From: Anaerolineae bacterium
Lineage (GTDB): Bacteria; Chloroflexota; Anaerolineae; 4572-78; J111
NCBI GenBank assembly: GCA_016931895.1
Contig: JAFGDY010000065.1
Location: 1-58,910 of the forward strand
DNA: 58,910 bases
Direction: 5' to 3'
In this document: piece by piece, positions 36,944-46,003 of the stretch
How the letters are laid out: every line of letters starts with the position of its first letter
How positions within the stretch are numbered: position 1 is the first letter of the stretch
Made by a program: the position numbers and the translations under genes
The notes under the pieces: model-generated
The model's database searches: none
Told to the model about the DNA's origin: nothing
Seen by the model: only the letters and a program-made list of their open reading frames with translations

Positions 36944-36972
36944 ATTATACCGAAGCCTGGAACTTTCCCCAA
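36944..36972 (-). promoter_or_regulatory. Promoter predicting a leaderless mRNA
   Basis: On the minus strand TTGGGG (36972-36967), a 17-base spacer and a perfect TATAAT (36949-36944). The ATG at 36936 is only 7 bases after the -10, so transcription should start at or next to the A of the ATG; no ribosome site is present. Confidence 0.7.
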
Positions 36973-37074
36973 GTATTACGGTCAATAAATTGAATCCGCA
37001 AACTTGCCCCGGAATTGTCGCGTCTCTGTCACACCCCTGTCATAAAAGTTGGTTACACTCAAGGGTGAAAATCT

Positions 37075-37174
37075 GTAGGGACAGGATATATGAAGATTAA
37101 ATCATTATGTCGGTAATCGTAGGGACAGCGCCTTGTGCCTGTCCCCTGGGACGACCACAAGGGTACGCCCCTAC
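37075..37174. repeat. GTAGGGAC...CCCTAC palindromic repeat, one full and one partial copy
   Basis: A 57-base element at 37118-37174 begins CGTAGGGACAG and ends ACGCCCCTAC, so its ends are inverted. Inside, GGGACAG (37122-37128) pairs with CTGTCCC (37139-37145), and CCTTGTG (37131-37137) pairs with CACAAGG (37156-37162). The partial copy GTAGGGACAGG lies at 37075-37085. This resembles dispersed small palindromes seen in many Chloroflexota and cyanobacterial genomes. It separates the divergent directon from the SIMPL gene. Confidence 0.6.
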
Positions 37175-37200
37175 AGAGGTCATTTATAGAGGAGCGTTAT

Positions 37201-37959
37201 ATGATGAAGACAAAAATTGCAGGTATTTTAATAGCGGTGTTGGCGGCAACTTTCTTTTTGACCGCCTGGACGGAAAAGCAGGCCAATCCCACCGAACCGC
37301 GTGTGATCACCGTTACCGGCGAGGCCGAGGTGCGGGTTGTGCCTGATGAGGTGGTGCTGACCCTGGGCGTCGAAACCTGGGACAAAAACCTGCACACGGC
37401 CAAACAGCAAAATGATGAACGGGTGAAGGCGGTCTTGGCCCTGGCGCAACAGTACGGGATCGAGTCAAAATACATTCAAACAGAACACCTCAGCCTTGAA
37501 CCACGTTACGACGATTATTACGAACGAAAAAAATTGATTGGCTATTTTGTGCGTAAAACCATTGTCATCACCCTCAAGGACCTCTCCAAATTTGAAGACC
37601 TGTTGACCGGCGCCCTGGAGGCTGGAGTTAATTACGTGCATGGGGTTCAATTTCAAACTACAGAACTGCGAAAACATCGGGATGAAGCCCGCAGCCTGGC
37701 CATCAAGGCGGCCCAGGAGAAAGCGATAGCCTTAGCCGGGGATTTGGGGCAGCGCGTGGGCCAACCCCGCACCATTCATGAGGAACAAGCCGGCTGGTGG
37801 TCGTGGTACAACGCCTGGTGGGGGTCTTCCCGAAGTGACACTCTAACCCAGAATGTGATTCAAGACGCCGGTGGCGGCGTTTATACCAATTACGATAGCC
37901 TGGCTCCCGGTCAGATTACGGTTAAGGCCAGGGTATCGGTTACTTTTGAACTTGCATAG
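37201..37959 (+). CDS. SIMPL-domain (DUF541) exported protein
   Basis: 252 residues. ATG 37201 has a GAGGAG site 6 bases upstream; the longer open frame begins in the palindromic repeat. An N-terminal hydrophobic segment (about 5-22) acts as signal or anchor. The SIMPL domain is clear: RVITVTGEAEVRVVPDEVVL, then the coiled NDERVKAVLALAQQYGIE, and the closing ITVKARVSVTFEL strand. Members form oligomeric periplasmic assemblies, with unknown enzymatic role. A Trp-rich patch (GWWSWYNAWWG, about 197-207) is unusual. It lies 9 bases before a zinc-ribbon membrane protein and probably shares its transcript. Confidence 0.85.
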   Translation: MMKTKIAGILIAVLAATFFLTAWTEKQANPTEPRVITVTGEAEVRVVPDEVVLTLGVETWDKNLHTAKQQNDERVKAVLALAQQYGIESKYIQTEHLSLEPRYDDYYERKKLIGYFVRKTIVITLKDLSKFEDLLTGALEAGVNYVHGVQFQTTELRKHRDEARSLAIKAAQEKAIALAGDLGQRVGQPRTIHEEQAGWWSWYNAWWGSSRSDTLTQNVIQDAGGGVYTNYDSLAPGQITVKARVSVTFELA

Positions 37960-37968
37960 GAGGGCAAT

Positions 37969-39438
37969 ATGACCAAGATTTCCTTTGGCCGTTTACTCAT
38001 CAGCGGGGTATTGTTGGTTATCCTCATCGGCCTGCTTATAACTTACTTTGCCGTGGTCAACACCCTGCCCACTCAAATCTATACCGACGCGCAACAAGAA
38101 TATCTTAACTACAATTACAGCCGGAGCGTGTCACAAAAAGCGCCAGTGTTGAACATTGTCCAGCAGGGCGACCAAGCAGCAGCGATGCTCCCCATCCAAG
38201 ACAGCCGGGTGCGAGCCACCCTGGCCGCCCGCTACGAAGAGCAGGAAGGGGTCAGCGTGACCGTTTACGACCTTGACTTTCAGGGAGAATACCACCTGGT
38301 TCATACCGGCTCCGCCACCAACACCATTGAGCTATTCTTTCCTTTTCCCAACAACCTTGAAACGTTGCACGAGGTCCGTTTTTTGGTGGACGATGAAGAA
38401 CCAGCCAACGCCAGCTATACCACGCGCGGCATCAGTTGGCAGGTCACTTTGCCGCCAGGCGAGGAACACCAGGTTATCATCAGCTATCAGGCCGATGGGG
38501 CCAACCGTTTCAGCTACGGCCTGCCGCAGGACCAGCGGGTCAACGTGGATATTGTGGTCACCGTTCTGGGCCTGCCGGGCAGCGAAGTGCCGCGCGCCTT
38601 CCTCCCCACCACCAGCAGCAAAGTAACCAACGAGGGTGAGATTTTCAACTGGCAATACCCCGGCCTGATTGCCGACCGCGACATACAACTAATCCTGCCC
38701 ACCCGTCTGAGTTTTACCCAGCGCGTGGCCCAGTTGCAGGACGATTTCTCTATTCTGGCCGGATTGGCTCCATTTCTGGTTGGCATTTTCCTGGTCACCC
38801 TGTTTGGCGTCCTCCGCCAGAGCCGGGTTCAGTTGCGGTCAGAGGGGTATCTTTTGATAGGCTGCGGGTTGGCCCTTTTTTATCCTCTACTGACCTTTTT
38901 GAGCGGTCTGGTGGGCGCAACCCTGGCGGCTATCCTGGCCTTGCTGCTCGTCAGCAGCCTGCTGCTGTTCTTCTTGGGCCTGGCCGTTGGTTGGCGTAAA
39001 ATCTGGTGGCGGGTGAGCTTGCTGTTGTTCATCTTCCTGGGTATTTTTTCGCTGGGGATGTTGACTCCCTGGCGGGGATTGTTGTTGACTATGGGGGGGC
39101 TGTTGTTGGTAGGTATTTTTATGTTGCTCTACGCCCGCCGCCCGCCCCCCGCAGAAGATATAGAATTGGCCCTACCGTCTGAAAAGGAGGCATTAATAAA
39201 ACCTGAATCTCCCTTACCCTTGACCAAACCAGAACCAGTCTCACCCCCGGCTAAAGAACCACCCACCCGCCATTGCCCTTACTGCGCCCGCGCCCTGGCC
39301 GATGACTACCACTTTTGCCCCGGCTGCGGCCACGAGACCGCGTCCCTGCGCCGCTGCCCCCACTGCGCGCAGGCGCAGTTTGTCCCGCCGGAACTGGAAC
39401 AGGTTTATTGCCTGCACTGCGGGCAAAAAATCAATTAA
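37969..39438 (+). CDS. Membrane protein with extracellular domain and C-terminal double zinc ribbon
   Basis: 489 residues, AGGAGG site directly upstream. A first helix (about 10-30) leads to an outer beta-rich domain (35-255), then a block of about five membrane helices (258-390), a Pro-rich linker and a cytoplasmic tail with two zinc-ribbon knuckle pairs (CPYC/CPGC, CPHC/CLHC). Double zinc ribbons commonly serve protein-protein contact. The outer domain is unrecognised. Cotranscription with the SIMPL gene suggests an envelope function. Confidence 0.78.
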   Translation: MTKISFGRLLISGVLLVILIGLLITYFAVVNTLPTQIYTDAQQEYLNYNYSRSVSQKAPVLNIVQQGDQAAAMLPIQDSRVRATLAARYEEQEGVSVTVYDLDFQGEYHLVHTGSATNTIELFFPFPNNLETLHEVRFLVDDEEPANASYTTRGISWQVTLPPGEEHQVIISYQADGANRFSYGLPQDQRVNVDIVVTVLGLPGSEVPRAFLPTTSSKVTNEGEIFNWQYPGLIADRDIQLILPTRLSFTQRVAQLQDDFSILAGLAPFLVGIFLVTLFGVLRQSRVQLRSEGYLLIGCGLALFYPLLTFLSGLVGATLAAILALLLVSSLLLFFLGLAVGWRKIWWRVSLLLFIFLGIFSLGMLTPWRGLLLTMGGLLLVGIFMLLYARRPPPAEDIELALPSEKEALIKPESPLPLTKPEPVSPPAKEPPTRHCPYCARALADDYHFCPGCGHETASLRRCPHCAQAQFVPPELEQVYCLHCGQKIN

Positions 39439-39486
39439 GGGAATTGGCTCAGGGGTGAAACGAGTGCGGACCGGCCAAGATGGGGG

Positions 39487-40671
39487 TCAGCCAATCACGC
39501 CCAATTCGCGCCCAACGCGAGTAAAAATGTCCAGGCCCTGGTCCAAATCTTCCTGGCTATGCCCGGCAGAGATCATCACCCGGATGCGGGCCTGGCCCAT
39601 GGGCACGGTGGGGTAAGCAATAGCCGTGGCAAACACGCCTTCTTCAAAGAGGCGACGGCTGAATGTTTGGGTCAGTTCTTCCGCTTTAAGCATCACGGGC
39701 GTGATGGGCGTAACGCTCCGGCCAAGGTCAAAACCCAGGGCTTGCATTTTTTCTTTGAAGTAGCGGGTATTCTGCCATAGGCGGTCTACCAGGGCGGTGC
39801 TTTCTTCCAGAATGTTGACCGCGGCCAGGCAGGCCGCCGTATCCGGCACGGTCATAGCCGAGGAGAAGAGGAAAGGGCGACCGCGCTGGCGCAGCCATTC
39901 CACAATAACGGCTTTTCCGGCCACGTAGCCACCCACCACGCCAAAGGCTTTAGACATAGTGCCCACTTCCACGTCTACCCGGCCTTGCAGGTTGAAATGA
40001 TGCACAATGCCCCGCCCGCCGCGACCCATAACGCCCTCGCCGTGCGCGTCGTCAACCATGATCATGCAATTGAATTCGTCGGCCAAGTCGGCCAGGGCCG
40101 GCAGGGGGGCAAGGTCGCCGTCCATGCTGAACACACCATCGCTAATGATGATGGCCCGGTTGTATTGGCCGCGTTTCTCCGCCAGTAAGTCCCGCAGAGC
40201 GGCGGCGTTGTTGTGCGGGTAGCGGACGATGTCCGCCCGGCTCAGGCGGCAGCCGTCAATGATGCTGGCATGGTTGAGCTCGTCGGAAAAAATGGCGTCG
40301 CCCCGGCCCACCAGGGCGGCAATGACGGCCAGATTGGCCGAAAAACCGGATTGCAGGGCAATGGCCGCTTCCGCTTCTTTGAACTCGGCCAAGCGTTTTT
40401 CCAGTTCAAGGTGCAAGCTCAAGGTCCCGGCGATGCTGCGCACAGCCCCCGGCCCCACCCCCAGATCATCAATGGCCGCTTTGGCGGCCCGGGCCAGCCG
40501 GGAATCGTTGGCCAGGCCCAGGTAATTGTTGGAGCAAAAGTTCAGGGTTTGGCGGCCGTCCACCGTCAGCCAGGCGCCCTGGGGCGAGGCAATAGTGCGG
40601 ATGGTATTGTACAGCTTTTTCTCGCGCAGTTCGCGCAAAGCATTGTCCAGCCAGGCTAATTTATCGGTCAT
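39487..40671 (-). CDS. kbl: Glycine C-acetyltransferase (2-amino-3-ketobutyrate CoA ligase)
   Basis: 394 residues, the usual length. A PLP-dependent alpha-oxoamine synthase: [51 protein letters not shown], and the PLP lysine in [12 protein letters not shown] are all present. It cleaves 2-amino-3-ketobutyrate with CoA into glycine and acetyl-CoA in threonine breakdown; threonine dehydrogenase is not in this window. It follows NDH-2 by 19 bases with a CAGGAG site. Closely related family members (serine palmitoyltransferase, KAPA synthase) are less likely given the RSIAGT and DGVFSMDGD sequences. Confidence 0.9.
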   Translation of the reverse strand: MTDKLAWLDNALRELREKKLYNTIRTIASPQGAWLTVDGRQTLNFCSNNYLGLANDSRLARAAKAAIDDLGVGPGAVRSIAGTLSLHLELEKRLAEFKEAEAAIALQSGFSANLAVIAALVGRGDAIFSDELNHASIIDGCRLSRADIVRYPHNNAAALRDLLAEKRGQYNRAIIISDGVFSMDGDLAPLPALADLADEFNCMIMVDDAHGEGVMGRGGRGIVHHFNLQGRVDVEVGTMSKAFGVVGGYVAGKAVIVEWLRQRGRPFLFSSAMTVPDTAACLAAVNILEESTALVDRLWQNTRYFKEKMQALGFDLGRSVTPITPVMLKAEELTQTFSRRLFEEGVFATAIAYPTVPMGQARIRVMISAGHSQEDLDQGLDIFTRVGRELGVIG

Positions 40672-40690
40672 AAGGAATCTCCTGAAAATA

Positions 40691-41992
40691 TTACTTGCTA
40701 ATCATAATCGGAAAAGGGTCGGACCCCGTAATCAAACGCGCCCCACGTTTGCGAGTGAAATAACTCCAGGCCCATTGAAATAGGACCAATAGCTTATTGT
40801 CAAACTCAATCAGATACCAAATGTGGACAAAAATCCAGGCCAGCCAGGCCACAAATCCAGAAAATCTGAACATTCCCAACTCGGCTACCGCTGCATTCCG
40901 GCCAATAACGGCCAGGTTGCCTTTGTTAACATACCGAAAATCAGGCAAACGTTTACCTTCAAGCCTGGCCCTAATCAAATTAGCTACATATCGCCCCTGT
41001 TGCATTGCCACTGGCGCAACTCCAGGCAAGGGCTGGCCATTTTGATGCGCAAAGTGGGCCAAGTCGCCAACCACAAAAATATCAGGCTGGCCGACGATGG
41101 ACAAATTGGGTTCAACCAGCACCCGCCCGGAACGGTCCAATTCAACGCCGATGCGTTGGGCCAACACTTGCCCCAACGCTGAAGCCCGCATGCCCGCCGC
41201 CCACACAATAGTATGAGCTTGAATTTGTTCTTCCTGGTCATTGTGACGCAGGATAACGGTATTATCCCTAATATCGGTCACCAGGGTATTGCAACGCACG
41301 GTCACCCCCAGGCGGTTGAGGGCTGCTTCAGCTTTGGCCGACAAATCTGCCGGATAGGTGGGCAATACTCGCTCCATTCCCTCTATCACCAAAATATCAG
41401 CTTGGGCCGGGTTGATATGTCGAAAGTCTTCTTTTAAAGTCATATGAGCCAACTCACCCAATGCTCCGGCCAATTCCAGTCCCGTTGGCCCGCCCCCAAC
41501 TACCACAAATCGCATCCACGCCTGGCGTTGTTGCTGGGCTGGTTCTCGCTCTGCGGCTTCAAAGGCTAACAGAATACGCCGTCGAATATTCAGGGCATCT
41601 TCAATACTTTTTAGGCCCGGTGCAATTTCGGCCCACTCCTCATGCCCAAAGTAGTGATGGCTAACACCTGTGGCTACAATCAGAGTATCGTAATGCAATT
41701 TTCCATCTCGTAAAATTACCTGGCGGTATTGGGCATCAATGTCAATCACTTCGGCATTTAACACGGTGATATTTTTTTGACGACGCAGCACCGCGCGGAG
41801 TGGCGAACAAATATCTCCCGGGGATAATCCGCCCGTGGCTACTTGATACAAGAGCGGCTGGAAGAGATGGAAATTACGTTTATCTATTAGGGTCACTTTT
41901 ACTGGCGTATGACGCAAACTTTGAGCCGCATACAACCCGCCAAACCCTCCACCAATGATGACCACATGGCGCAGTGAATCTTGGTTATCCAT
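40691..41992 (-). CDS. ndh: Type II NADH dehydrogenase (NDH-2)
   Basis: 433 residues from ATG 41992 (GGGGAAA site; the longer frame is upstream leader). Two dinucleotide folds, [17 protein letters not shown] for FAD and [19 protein letters not shown] for NADH, with [11 protein letters not shown] and [12 protein letters not shown]-terminal membrane helix ([15 protein letters not shown]) anchors it to the membrane. NDH-2 moves electrons from NADH to quinone without pumping. It shares a transcript with kbl, whose pathway produces NADH. Confidence 0.9.
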   Translation of the reverse strand: MDNQDSLRHVVIIGGGFGGLYAAQSLRHTPVKVTLIDKRNFHLFQPLLYQVATGGLSPGDICSPLRAVLRRQKNITVLNAEVIDIDAQYRQVILRDGKLHYDTLIVATGVSHHYFGHEEWAEIAPGLKSIEDALNIRRRILLAFEAAEREPAQQQRQAWMRFVVVGGGPTGLELAGALGELAHMTLKEDFRHINPAQADILVIEGMERVLPTYPADLSAKAEAALNRLGVTVRCNTLVTDIRDNTVILRHNDQEEQIQAHTIVWAAGMRASALGQVLAQRIGVELDRSGRVLVEPNLSIVGQPDIFVVGDLAHFAHQNGQPLPGVAPVAMQQGRYVANLIRARLEGKRLPDFRYVNKGNLAVIGRNAAVAELGMFRFSGFVAWLAWIFVHIWYLIEFDNKLLVLFQWAWSYFTRKRGARLITGSDPFPIMISK

Positions 41993-42059
41993 AAGTTTTC
42001 CCCAAAAGCATGTGGCGAAAGCCAATAATATCACCCCTAATTCCACTGAACATGTTTCT

Positions 42060-42088
42060 ATTTTGAATGAAGACGGGCCAGATGTCAA
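42060..42088 (-). promoter_or_regulatory. Promoter of the NDH-2/kbl operon
   Basis: On the minus strand, perfect TTGACA (42088-42083), a 17-base spacer and CAAAAT (42065-42060), leaving a leader of about 60 bases before ATG 41992. Confidence 0.6.
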
Positions 42089-42115
42089 GAGTGGCAGGCA
42101 AGGTTATTAAACAGA

Positions 42116-42144
42116 TTGAAAAGTCGGGATAGATATGCTAGAAT
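42116..42144 (+). promoter_or_regulatory. Promoter of the sugar isomerase gene
   Basis: TTGAAA (42116-42121), a 17-base spacer and TAGAAT (42139-42144), about 95 bases before ATG 42240 and divergent from the NDH-2 promoter. Confidence 0.65.
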
Positions 42145-42239
42145 GAGCGAGCTGCCAAACAAAAAGATGATTGGTGATGATCCCAATTTCCTTACGTTAT
42201 ACGGCTGCCCGCAATAGGCTGTCTAAAAGGAGAACAAAT

Positions 42240-43001
42240 ATGGTCAATCTATCAGTTTGTATTGAGATGTTCTGGCTCAATCAACCGCCGGAAGAACGCA
42301 TCCGGCGGGTCAAGGCGGTGGGGTACCAGGCCTTTGAGTTTTGGAGCTGGCAAAACAAAGACCTGGCCAAAATTCGCGCGGCTAAAGAGGAAACGGGCCT
42401 GCGCCTGGCCGCATGCTGCTTTGAACCAAACTTCTGTTTGGTCAATCGGGAGGATGACCAGGTTTTTGTTGACGGCGTGGTTGAATCGGCGGCGGTGGCC
42501 CGCTCATTGGACTGCCACACCCTGATTGTGACCACGGGCAACGTGCTGGCCGATGAAACCTTTGCCATCACGCGCCGCCGGGTGGTCCGAAAGTTAAAAA
42601 AAATGGCTAAAACGGCGGAAGATCAGGGAGTAGTTTTGGTGCTTGAACCGCTCAATCCGCTGGTAGACCATCCCGGCTATTGGCTATCCAAAATGTCGCA
42701 AGCCATGGACCTGATTCAAGAAGTGGATTCCCCGGCGTTAAAGATTTTGGACGACCTGTATCACCAACAAGTGACCGAGGGCAATTTGATTGCCAATCTT
42801 ACCCTTTATGCCCCCTGGATCGGCCATTTTCACGCGGCAGGAGTGCCCGGTCGCCACGAGTTGGTTGGCGGCGAGCTTGATTACCGCCATATCTTTGCCG
42901 CCATCAAGCAAACCGGCTACAGCGGCTACGTTGGTTTGGAGTTTTCGCCGGTGGCTGGCGACGAAGCCGTCCTAAAACAGGCCCTGGCCTTGAACGTTTA
43001 G
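42240..43001 (+). CDS. Hydroxypyruvate isomerase-like TIM-barrel protein
   Basis: 253 residues from ATG 42240 (AAAGGAG site at 42226-42232; the longer frame overlaps the leader). Xylose-isomerase-like TIM barrel with metal-site pieces VLEPLN, ILDDLYH, HFHAAGVPGRHEL and GLEFSP. The closing GRHEL-x3-ELDY segment is typical of hydroxypyruvate isomerase and the related OtnI sugar-acid isomerases. It would interconvert hydroxypyruvate and tartronate semialdehyde or a similar pair. No glyoxylate or tartronate genes are beside it, so the exact substrate remains open. Confidence 0.8.
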   Translation: MVNLSVCIEMFWLNQPPEERIRRVKAVGYQAFEFWSWQNKDLAKIRAAKEETGLRLAACCFEPNFCLVNREDDQVFVDGVVESAAVARSLDCHTLIVTTGNVLADETFAITRRRVVRKLKKMAKTAEDQGVVLVLEPLNPLVDHPGYWLSKMSQAMDLIQEVDSPALKILDDLYHQQVTEGNLIANLTLYAPWIGHFHAAGVPGRHELVGGELDYRHIFAAIKQTGYSGYVGLEFSPVAGDEAVLKQALALNV

Positions 43002-43028
43002 CGGCTTGATGACAGTCACCATTTTCAT

Positions 43029-44153
43029 TTAACCAGCGCCGCGACGCTGTTCCCGGCGCTGGTGCTGGGTGTGGATCTCTTCCACATGGGCCGCTTTTTC
43101 AGCAATGGCAGCTTTTAGCCAATACTCACCCTTCTCCGCCGTGCCCAGGCTGCCTGCGCCATACGCGCCGGTTTGGGTGTCGTCGTCCCAGGGCGGATTG
43201 GCTATCAACGCACCGCCTTCCACCCAATCCATATAATAGGAGGGCGTGGTCACAAAATCCGTTTCATCCACCGCCCGCTCCAGGCGCACCAAATCTGGGC
43301 GCAAGTGTAACATAAGCGATGTTTCCAGCTCTCCGGCATGCCCCATCCCCCCCAGGGCAGATTGGCGATGCTGCGCCAGCGCCGCTACCCCCTCTGGCCC
43401 CGACAGGTAAAGCCAGGCCGTGGCGCAGAAGATGCGCCGGTGCCGCTCCCCGGCATACTTGACCACGTTGACCAGGAACGAACAATTCCCTCCGTGGCCG
43501 CTTAACAGGTAAAAACGGTTAAAACCGCGCCGGGCCAGCGTCTCAATGACGCCCAGCCAGAAATCCTCAAAGGCCCGTCCCCCGGCGTTCAGCGTGCCCG
43601 CAAAGGTGGCCCGGTGCGTGCTGACGCCATAAGGCATCACCGGCAGCGTTACGGCCCGGGTAGGCGCAGCCGCCGCAGTTTGGCGGGCAATGGCCTGGAT
43701 GATGAGCGTATCGGTGGAGAGGGGCAGGTGATACCCATGCTGTTCGGTGTGGCCAATAGGGATAATGACCACTTTGTCGCGTTCGGCGTCGGCAGGCAGG
43801 AGGGGCTGAGGCTGCCGTTGACCGGGATGAGGCAGGACCAACCGGCTGGGGCCTAAACCCAGGTCAACCCCCGGCGGGGTTAAGGCATAAACCCGGCTAA
43901 AGCCATCGTCGCGCAGGCTGTCTAACAAGTTGGCCAGGTAACGGCCCAGCAGCTCATCCGCCACGGGCAAACCACTGCTTGCCCAGCCAAAAGGAAACGC
44001 GGGCAAAAGCCCAACCTGGCCAGGCTGCCCCAACGCCTCGGCCAAACGATCCAGGTCATAGCCAGGCCCCAACGGCAAAATAAGGGGAATATCGCGGGGC
44101 AAGTGGGCCACTTCCGGCCAGGTCAATTCATCATAAGTTAAAAATTTGGTCAT
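43029..44153 (-). CDS. Creatininase-family amidohydrolase with a degenerate N-terminal repeat
   Basis: 374 residues, longer than the usual 240-260. The complete metal site is in the C-terminal part: IGHTEQHGYHLPLSTD supplies E137, H139 and D148; SGHGGN and GHAGELETSLML supply the rest. The first 100 residues parallel the opening of the same family (LTYDELTWPEVAHLPRD, VGLLPAFPFGWASSG, DGFSRVYALTPPG) but lack the metal ligands, so they look like a decayed partial duplicate. Members hydrolyse cyclic amides such as creatinine or act on formamide-type substrates. ATG overlaps the S9 peptidase stop by 4 bases. Confidence 0.82.
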   Translation of the reverse strand: MTKFLTYDELTWPEVAHLPRDIPLILPLGPGYDLDRLAEALGQPGQVGLLPAFPFGWASSGLPVADELLGRYLANLLDSLRDDGFSRVYALTPPGVDLGLGPSRLVLPHPGQRQPQPLLPADAERDKVVIIPIGHTEQHGYHLPLSTDTLIIQAIARQTAAAAPTRAVTLPVMPYGVSTHRATFAGTLNAGGRAFEDFWLGVIETLARRGFNRFYLLSGHGGNCSFLVNVVKYAGERHRRIFCATAWLYLSGPEGVAALAQHRQSALGGMGHAGELETSLMLHLRPDLVRLERAVDETDFVTTPSYYMDWVEGGALIANPPWDDDTQTGAYGAGSLGTAEKGEYWLKAAIAEKAAHVEEIHTQHQRREQRRGAG

Positions 44154-46003
44154 GGCAGTAGATACCAGTCTAAAAAGCGTTCAATCCGGGTGTAGGCATC
44201 CAGTTGATTGGCGCGGCGCAATAAGCCATGGGCCTCGTTGGCGTAAGTTTTGTATTCAAAAGTTTTGCCGTAACGCTTGAGCGCCTCCACCCATTCTTCT
44301 GAAGCCTCCGGCGCAACCACCTTGTCCAATAAGCCGTGCAGAATGAACATCGGCTTTTTGACGTTTTGCACATCGTACAGGGGCGACCCCTCAAGGTAGA
44401 CCTGGCGATTTTGGGCTGGATGGCCCAGAAAGGTTTCAATATACAGCCGCAACTCCCGCTTGCATTGCGCCCACGAGCTGATGAGATTGGCGTCGCCGTA
44501 TTTGGCAATGCCGCAGGCAAACAGGTATTCCGGGTCGCGGGAGAGGCAGCAGATGGTCAGATAACCACCATAGCTCGGCCCCATAATGGCCAGCCGGGCG
44601 GGGTCAAGGCCGGGCAGGCTGCGCAGGTATTTGGCCCCGTAAAGACAGTCCTGCATATCGCCCTGGCCCCAATCGTTGTAATTGGCCCGCTCAAAGTCTA
44701 CGCCGTAGCCGGTGGAGCCGCGATAGTTGGGGGCCAGAAAAGTGTAACCTTTGGCCACCAGGTATTGGGCCAGGATGTCCCATTCAAGCAGGTATTGGGC
44801 CGACGGCCCGCCATGCGGGTATAAAATGGCCGCGCCGTTGGGCTGAGGAGGGTGGTAGAGAAACGCGGGAATTTCCAGGCCATCGTTACTCTGATACGCC
44901 ACCCTTTTGGGCAGCACCAGTTCATTGCCGGCCAGCGTTGGTGATTGGGAGAAGGTCAGGGGCTTGACCTGGCCGGCCGCCAGGTCAAGCCGGTAAATAT
45001 CGGGCGGTTGGAGAGGGCTTTCATACTCAAAAGTAAGAAATGAACCATCCGGCGACCAGCGCGGGTACGAATGGACGCCCGGCCCGCTGCGTAAATCGGT
45101 CACCCGGCCTGTGTTCACTTCAACCAGGGCCAGATCAATGGCCCCGCCGCGATTGACGGTGCAGGCAATGTGTTTCCCGTCCGGCGACCAGGCCGGGTCC
45201 GATATATCGTAACCAAGTTTGGTCAATTGGCGCAGCCCTTCTTCGTTGGGCCGGATCAGCCACAGATCGTCATAACCGGCCTGTTGCGAGATAAAGGCCA
45301 GCCATTGCCCATCCGGCGACCAGCGCGGCAGCCACATCCGCACTTTGGGCCGGCCATGCAGCAGGCGAATCTGGTCATTGGCCAGGTCAATCAGGCGCAG
45401 GTCAAGCCGGTTCAGGTCGTCAAAGGGCTGAAAAATAAAGGCAACCATGGTCCCATCGGGCGAAGGCTGGGCGTGCCAATGATTACCGTCGCCAGAATTG
45501 GTGAGGGCGCGTGGCCAACCTCCGGCCCGGTCGGTCAGCACCAGTTGGTCGGCCTCGTACCGTTCCACCGACACGATCAGGCCGTAACTATCCGGCATCC
45601 ATTTGGGCGCGCTCGCGCCGGTAGCAAAATCGGTGATTTTCTGCGGCAGTCCGCCGGCGGCCGGGGCCAGGTAGACATGGTTGTCTTTGGTGAAAGCCAG
45701 CCAGCGGCCATCCGGCGACCACTGCGGCACATCACCTTCCCAATAGGCCACCAGAGCGCGGTCGGTAGAAATCCGCTGCGGCCAGCCGCCGGATACGGCC
45801 AGGGTGTAAACATCAGAAAGCGTTTCACCGTCTTTGATAAAAGCGATGGTCTGGCCATCCGGCGAAAGAGCGTGGTGGCGGATGCGCTCAATAGAGGTAA
45901 TGAGCGATAGGCTCCAACCGGGGGGCGGTTTCATATCCGGGCGCGCCAGTGAGGGCCAGCCGCGATGTTCATATTTTTCGGTGAGCTTAGCCGGTTTGTC
46001 CAT
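44150..46003 (-). CDS. S9-family peptidase (prolyl oligopeptidase/acylaminoacyl peptidase type)
   Basis: 617 residues, no signal peptide, so probably cytoplasmic. The N-terminal half is a propeller of TolB/PD40 blades (repeated WSPDG motifs); the C-terminal half is an alpha/beta hydrolase with nucleophile serine in MGPSYGGYLT, an aspartate region LHGLLDKVVAPE and histidine in NEAHGLLR. It would remove residues or dipeptides from short peptides. Start overlaps the M20 amidohydrolase by 17 bases and the end overlaps the creatininase by 4. Confidence 0.88.
   Translation of the reverse strand: MDKPAKLTEKYEHRGWPSLARPDMKPPPGWSLSLITSIERIRHHALSPDGQTIAFIKDGETLSDVYTLAVSGGWPQRISTDRALVAYWEGDVPQWSPDGRWLAFTKDNHVYLAPAAGGLPQKITDFATGASAPKWMPDSYGLIVSVERYEADQLVLTDRAGGWPRALTNSGDGNHWHAQPSPDGTMVAFIFQPFDDLNRLDLRLIDLANDQIRLLHGRPKVRMWLPRWSPDGQWLAFISQQAGYDDLWLIRPNEEGLRQLTKLGYDISDPAWSPDGKHIACTVNRGGAIDLALVEVNTGRVTDLRSGPGVHSYPRWSPDGSFLTFEYESPLQPPDIYRLDLAAGQVKPLTFSQSPTLAGNELVLPKRVAYQSNDGLEIPAFLYHPPQPNGAAILYPHGGPSAQYLLEWDILAQYLVAKGYTFLAPNYRGSTGYGVDFERANYNDWGQGDMQDCLYGAKYLRSLPGLDPARLAIMGPSYGGYLTICCLSRDPEYLFACGIAKYGDANLISSWAQCKRELRLYIETFLGHPAQNRQVYLEGSPLYDVQNVKKPMFILHGLLDKVVAPEASEEWVEALKRYGKTFEYKTYANEAHGLLRRANQLDAYTRIERFLDWYLLP

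Noticed and set aside
39439-39486. Bidirectional terminator between convergent genes
   Set aside because: ATTGGCT and AGCCAAT are about 40 bases apart with no compact stem or T-run. Other convergent gaps (22736-22758, 43002-43028) also show no intrinsic terminator.
45170-45910. 246-residue plus-strand frame opposite the S9 peptidase
   Set aside because: Repeated WSPDG propeller blades on the minus strand account for the region.
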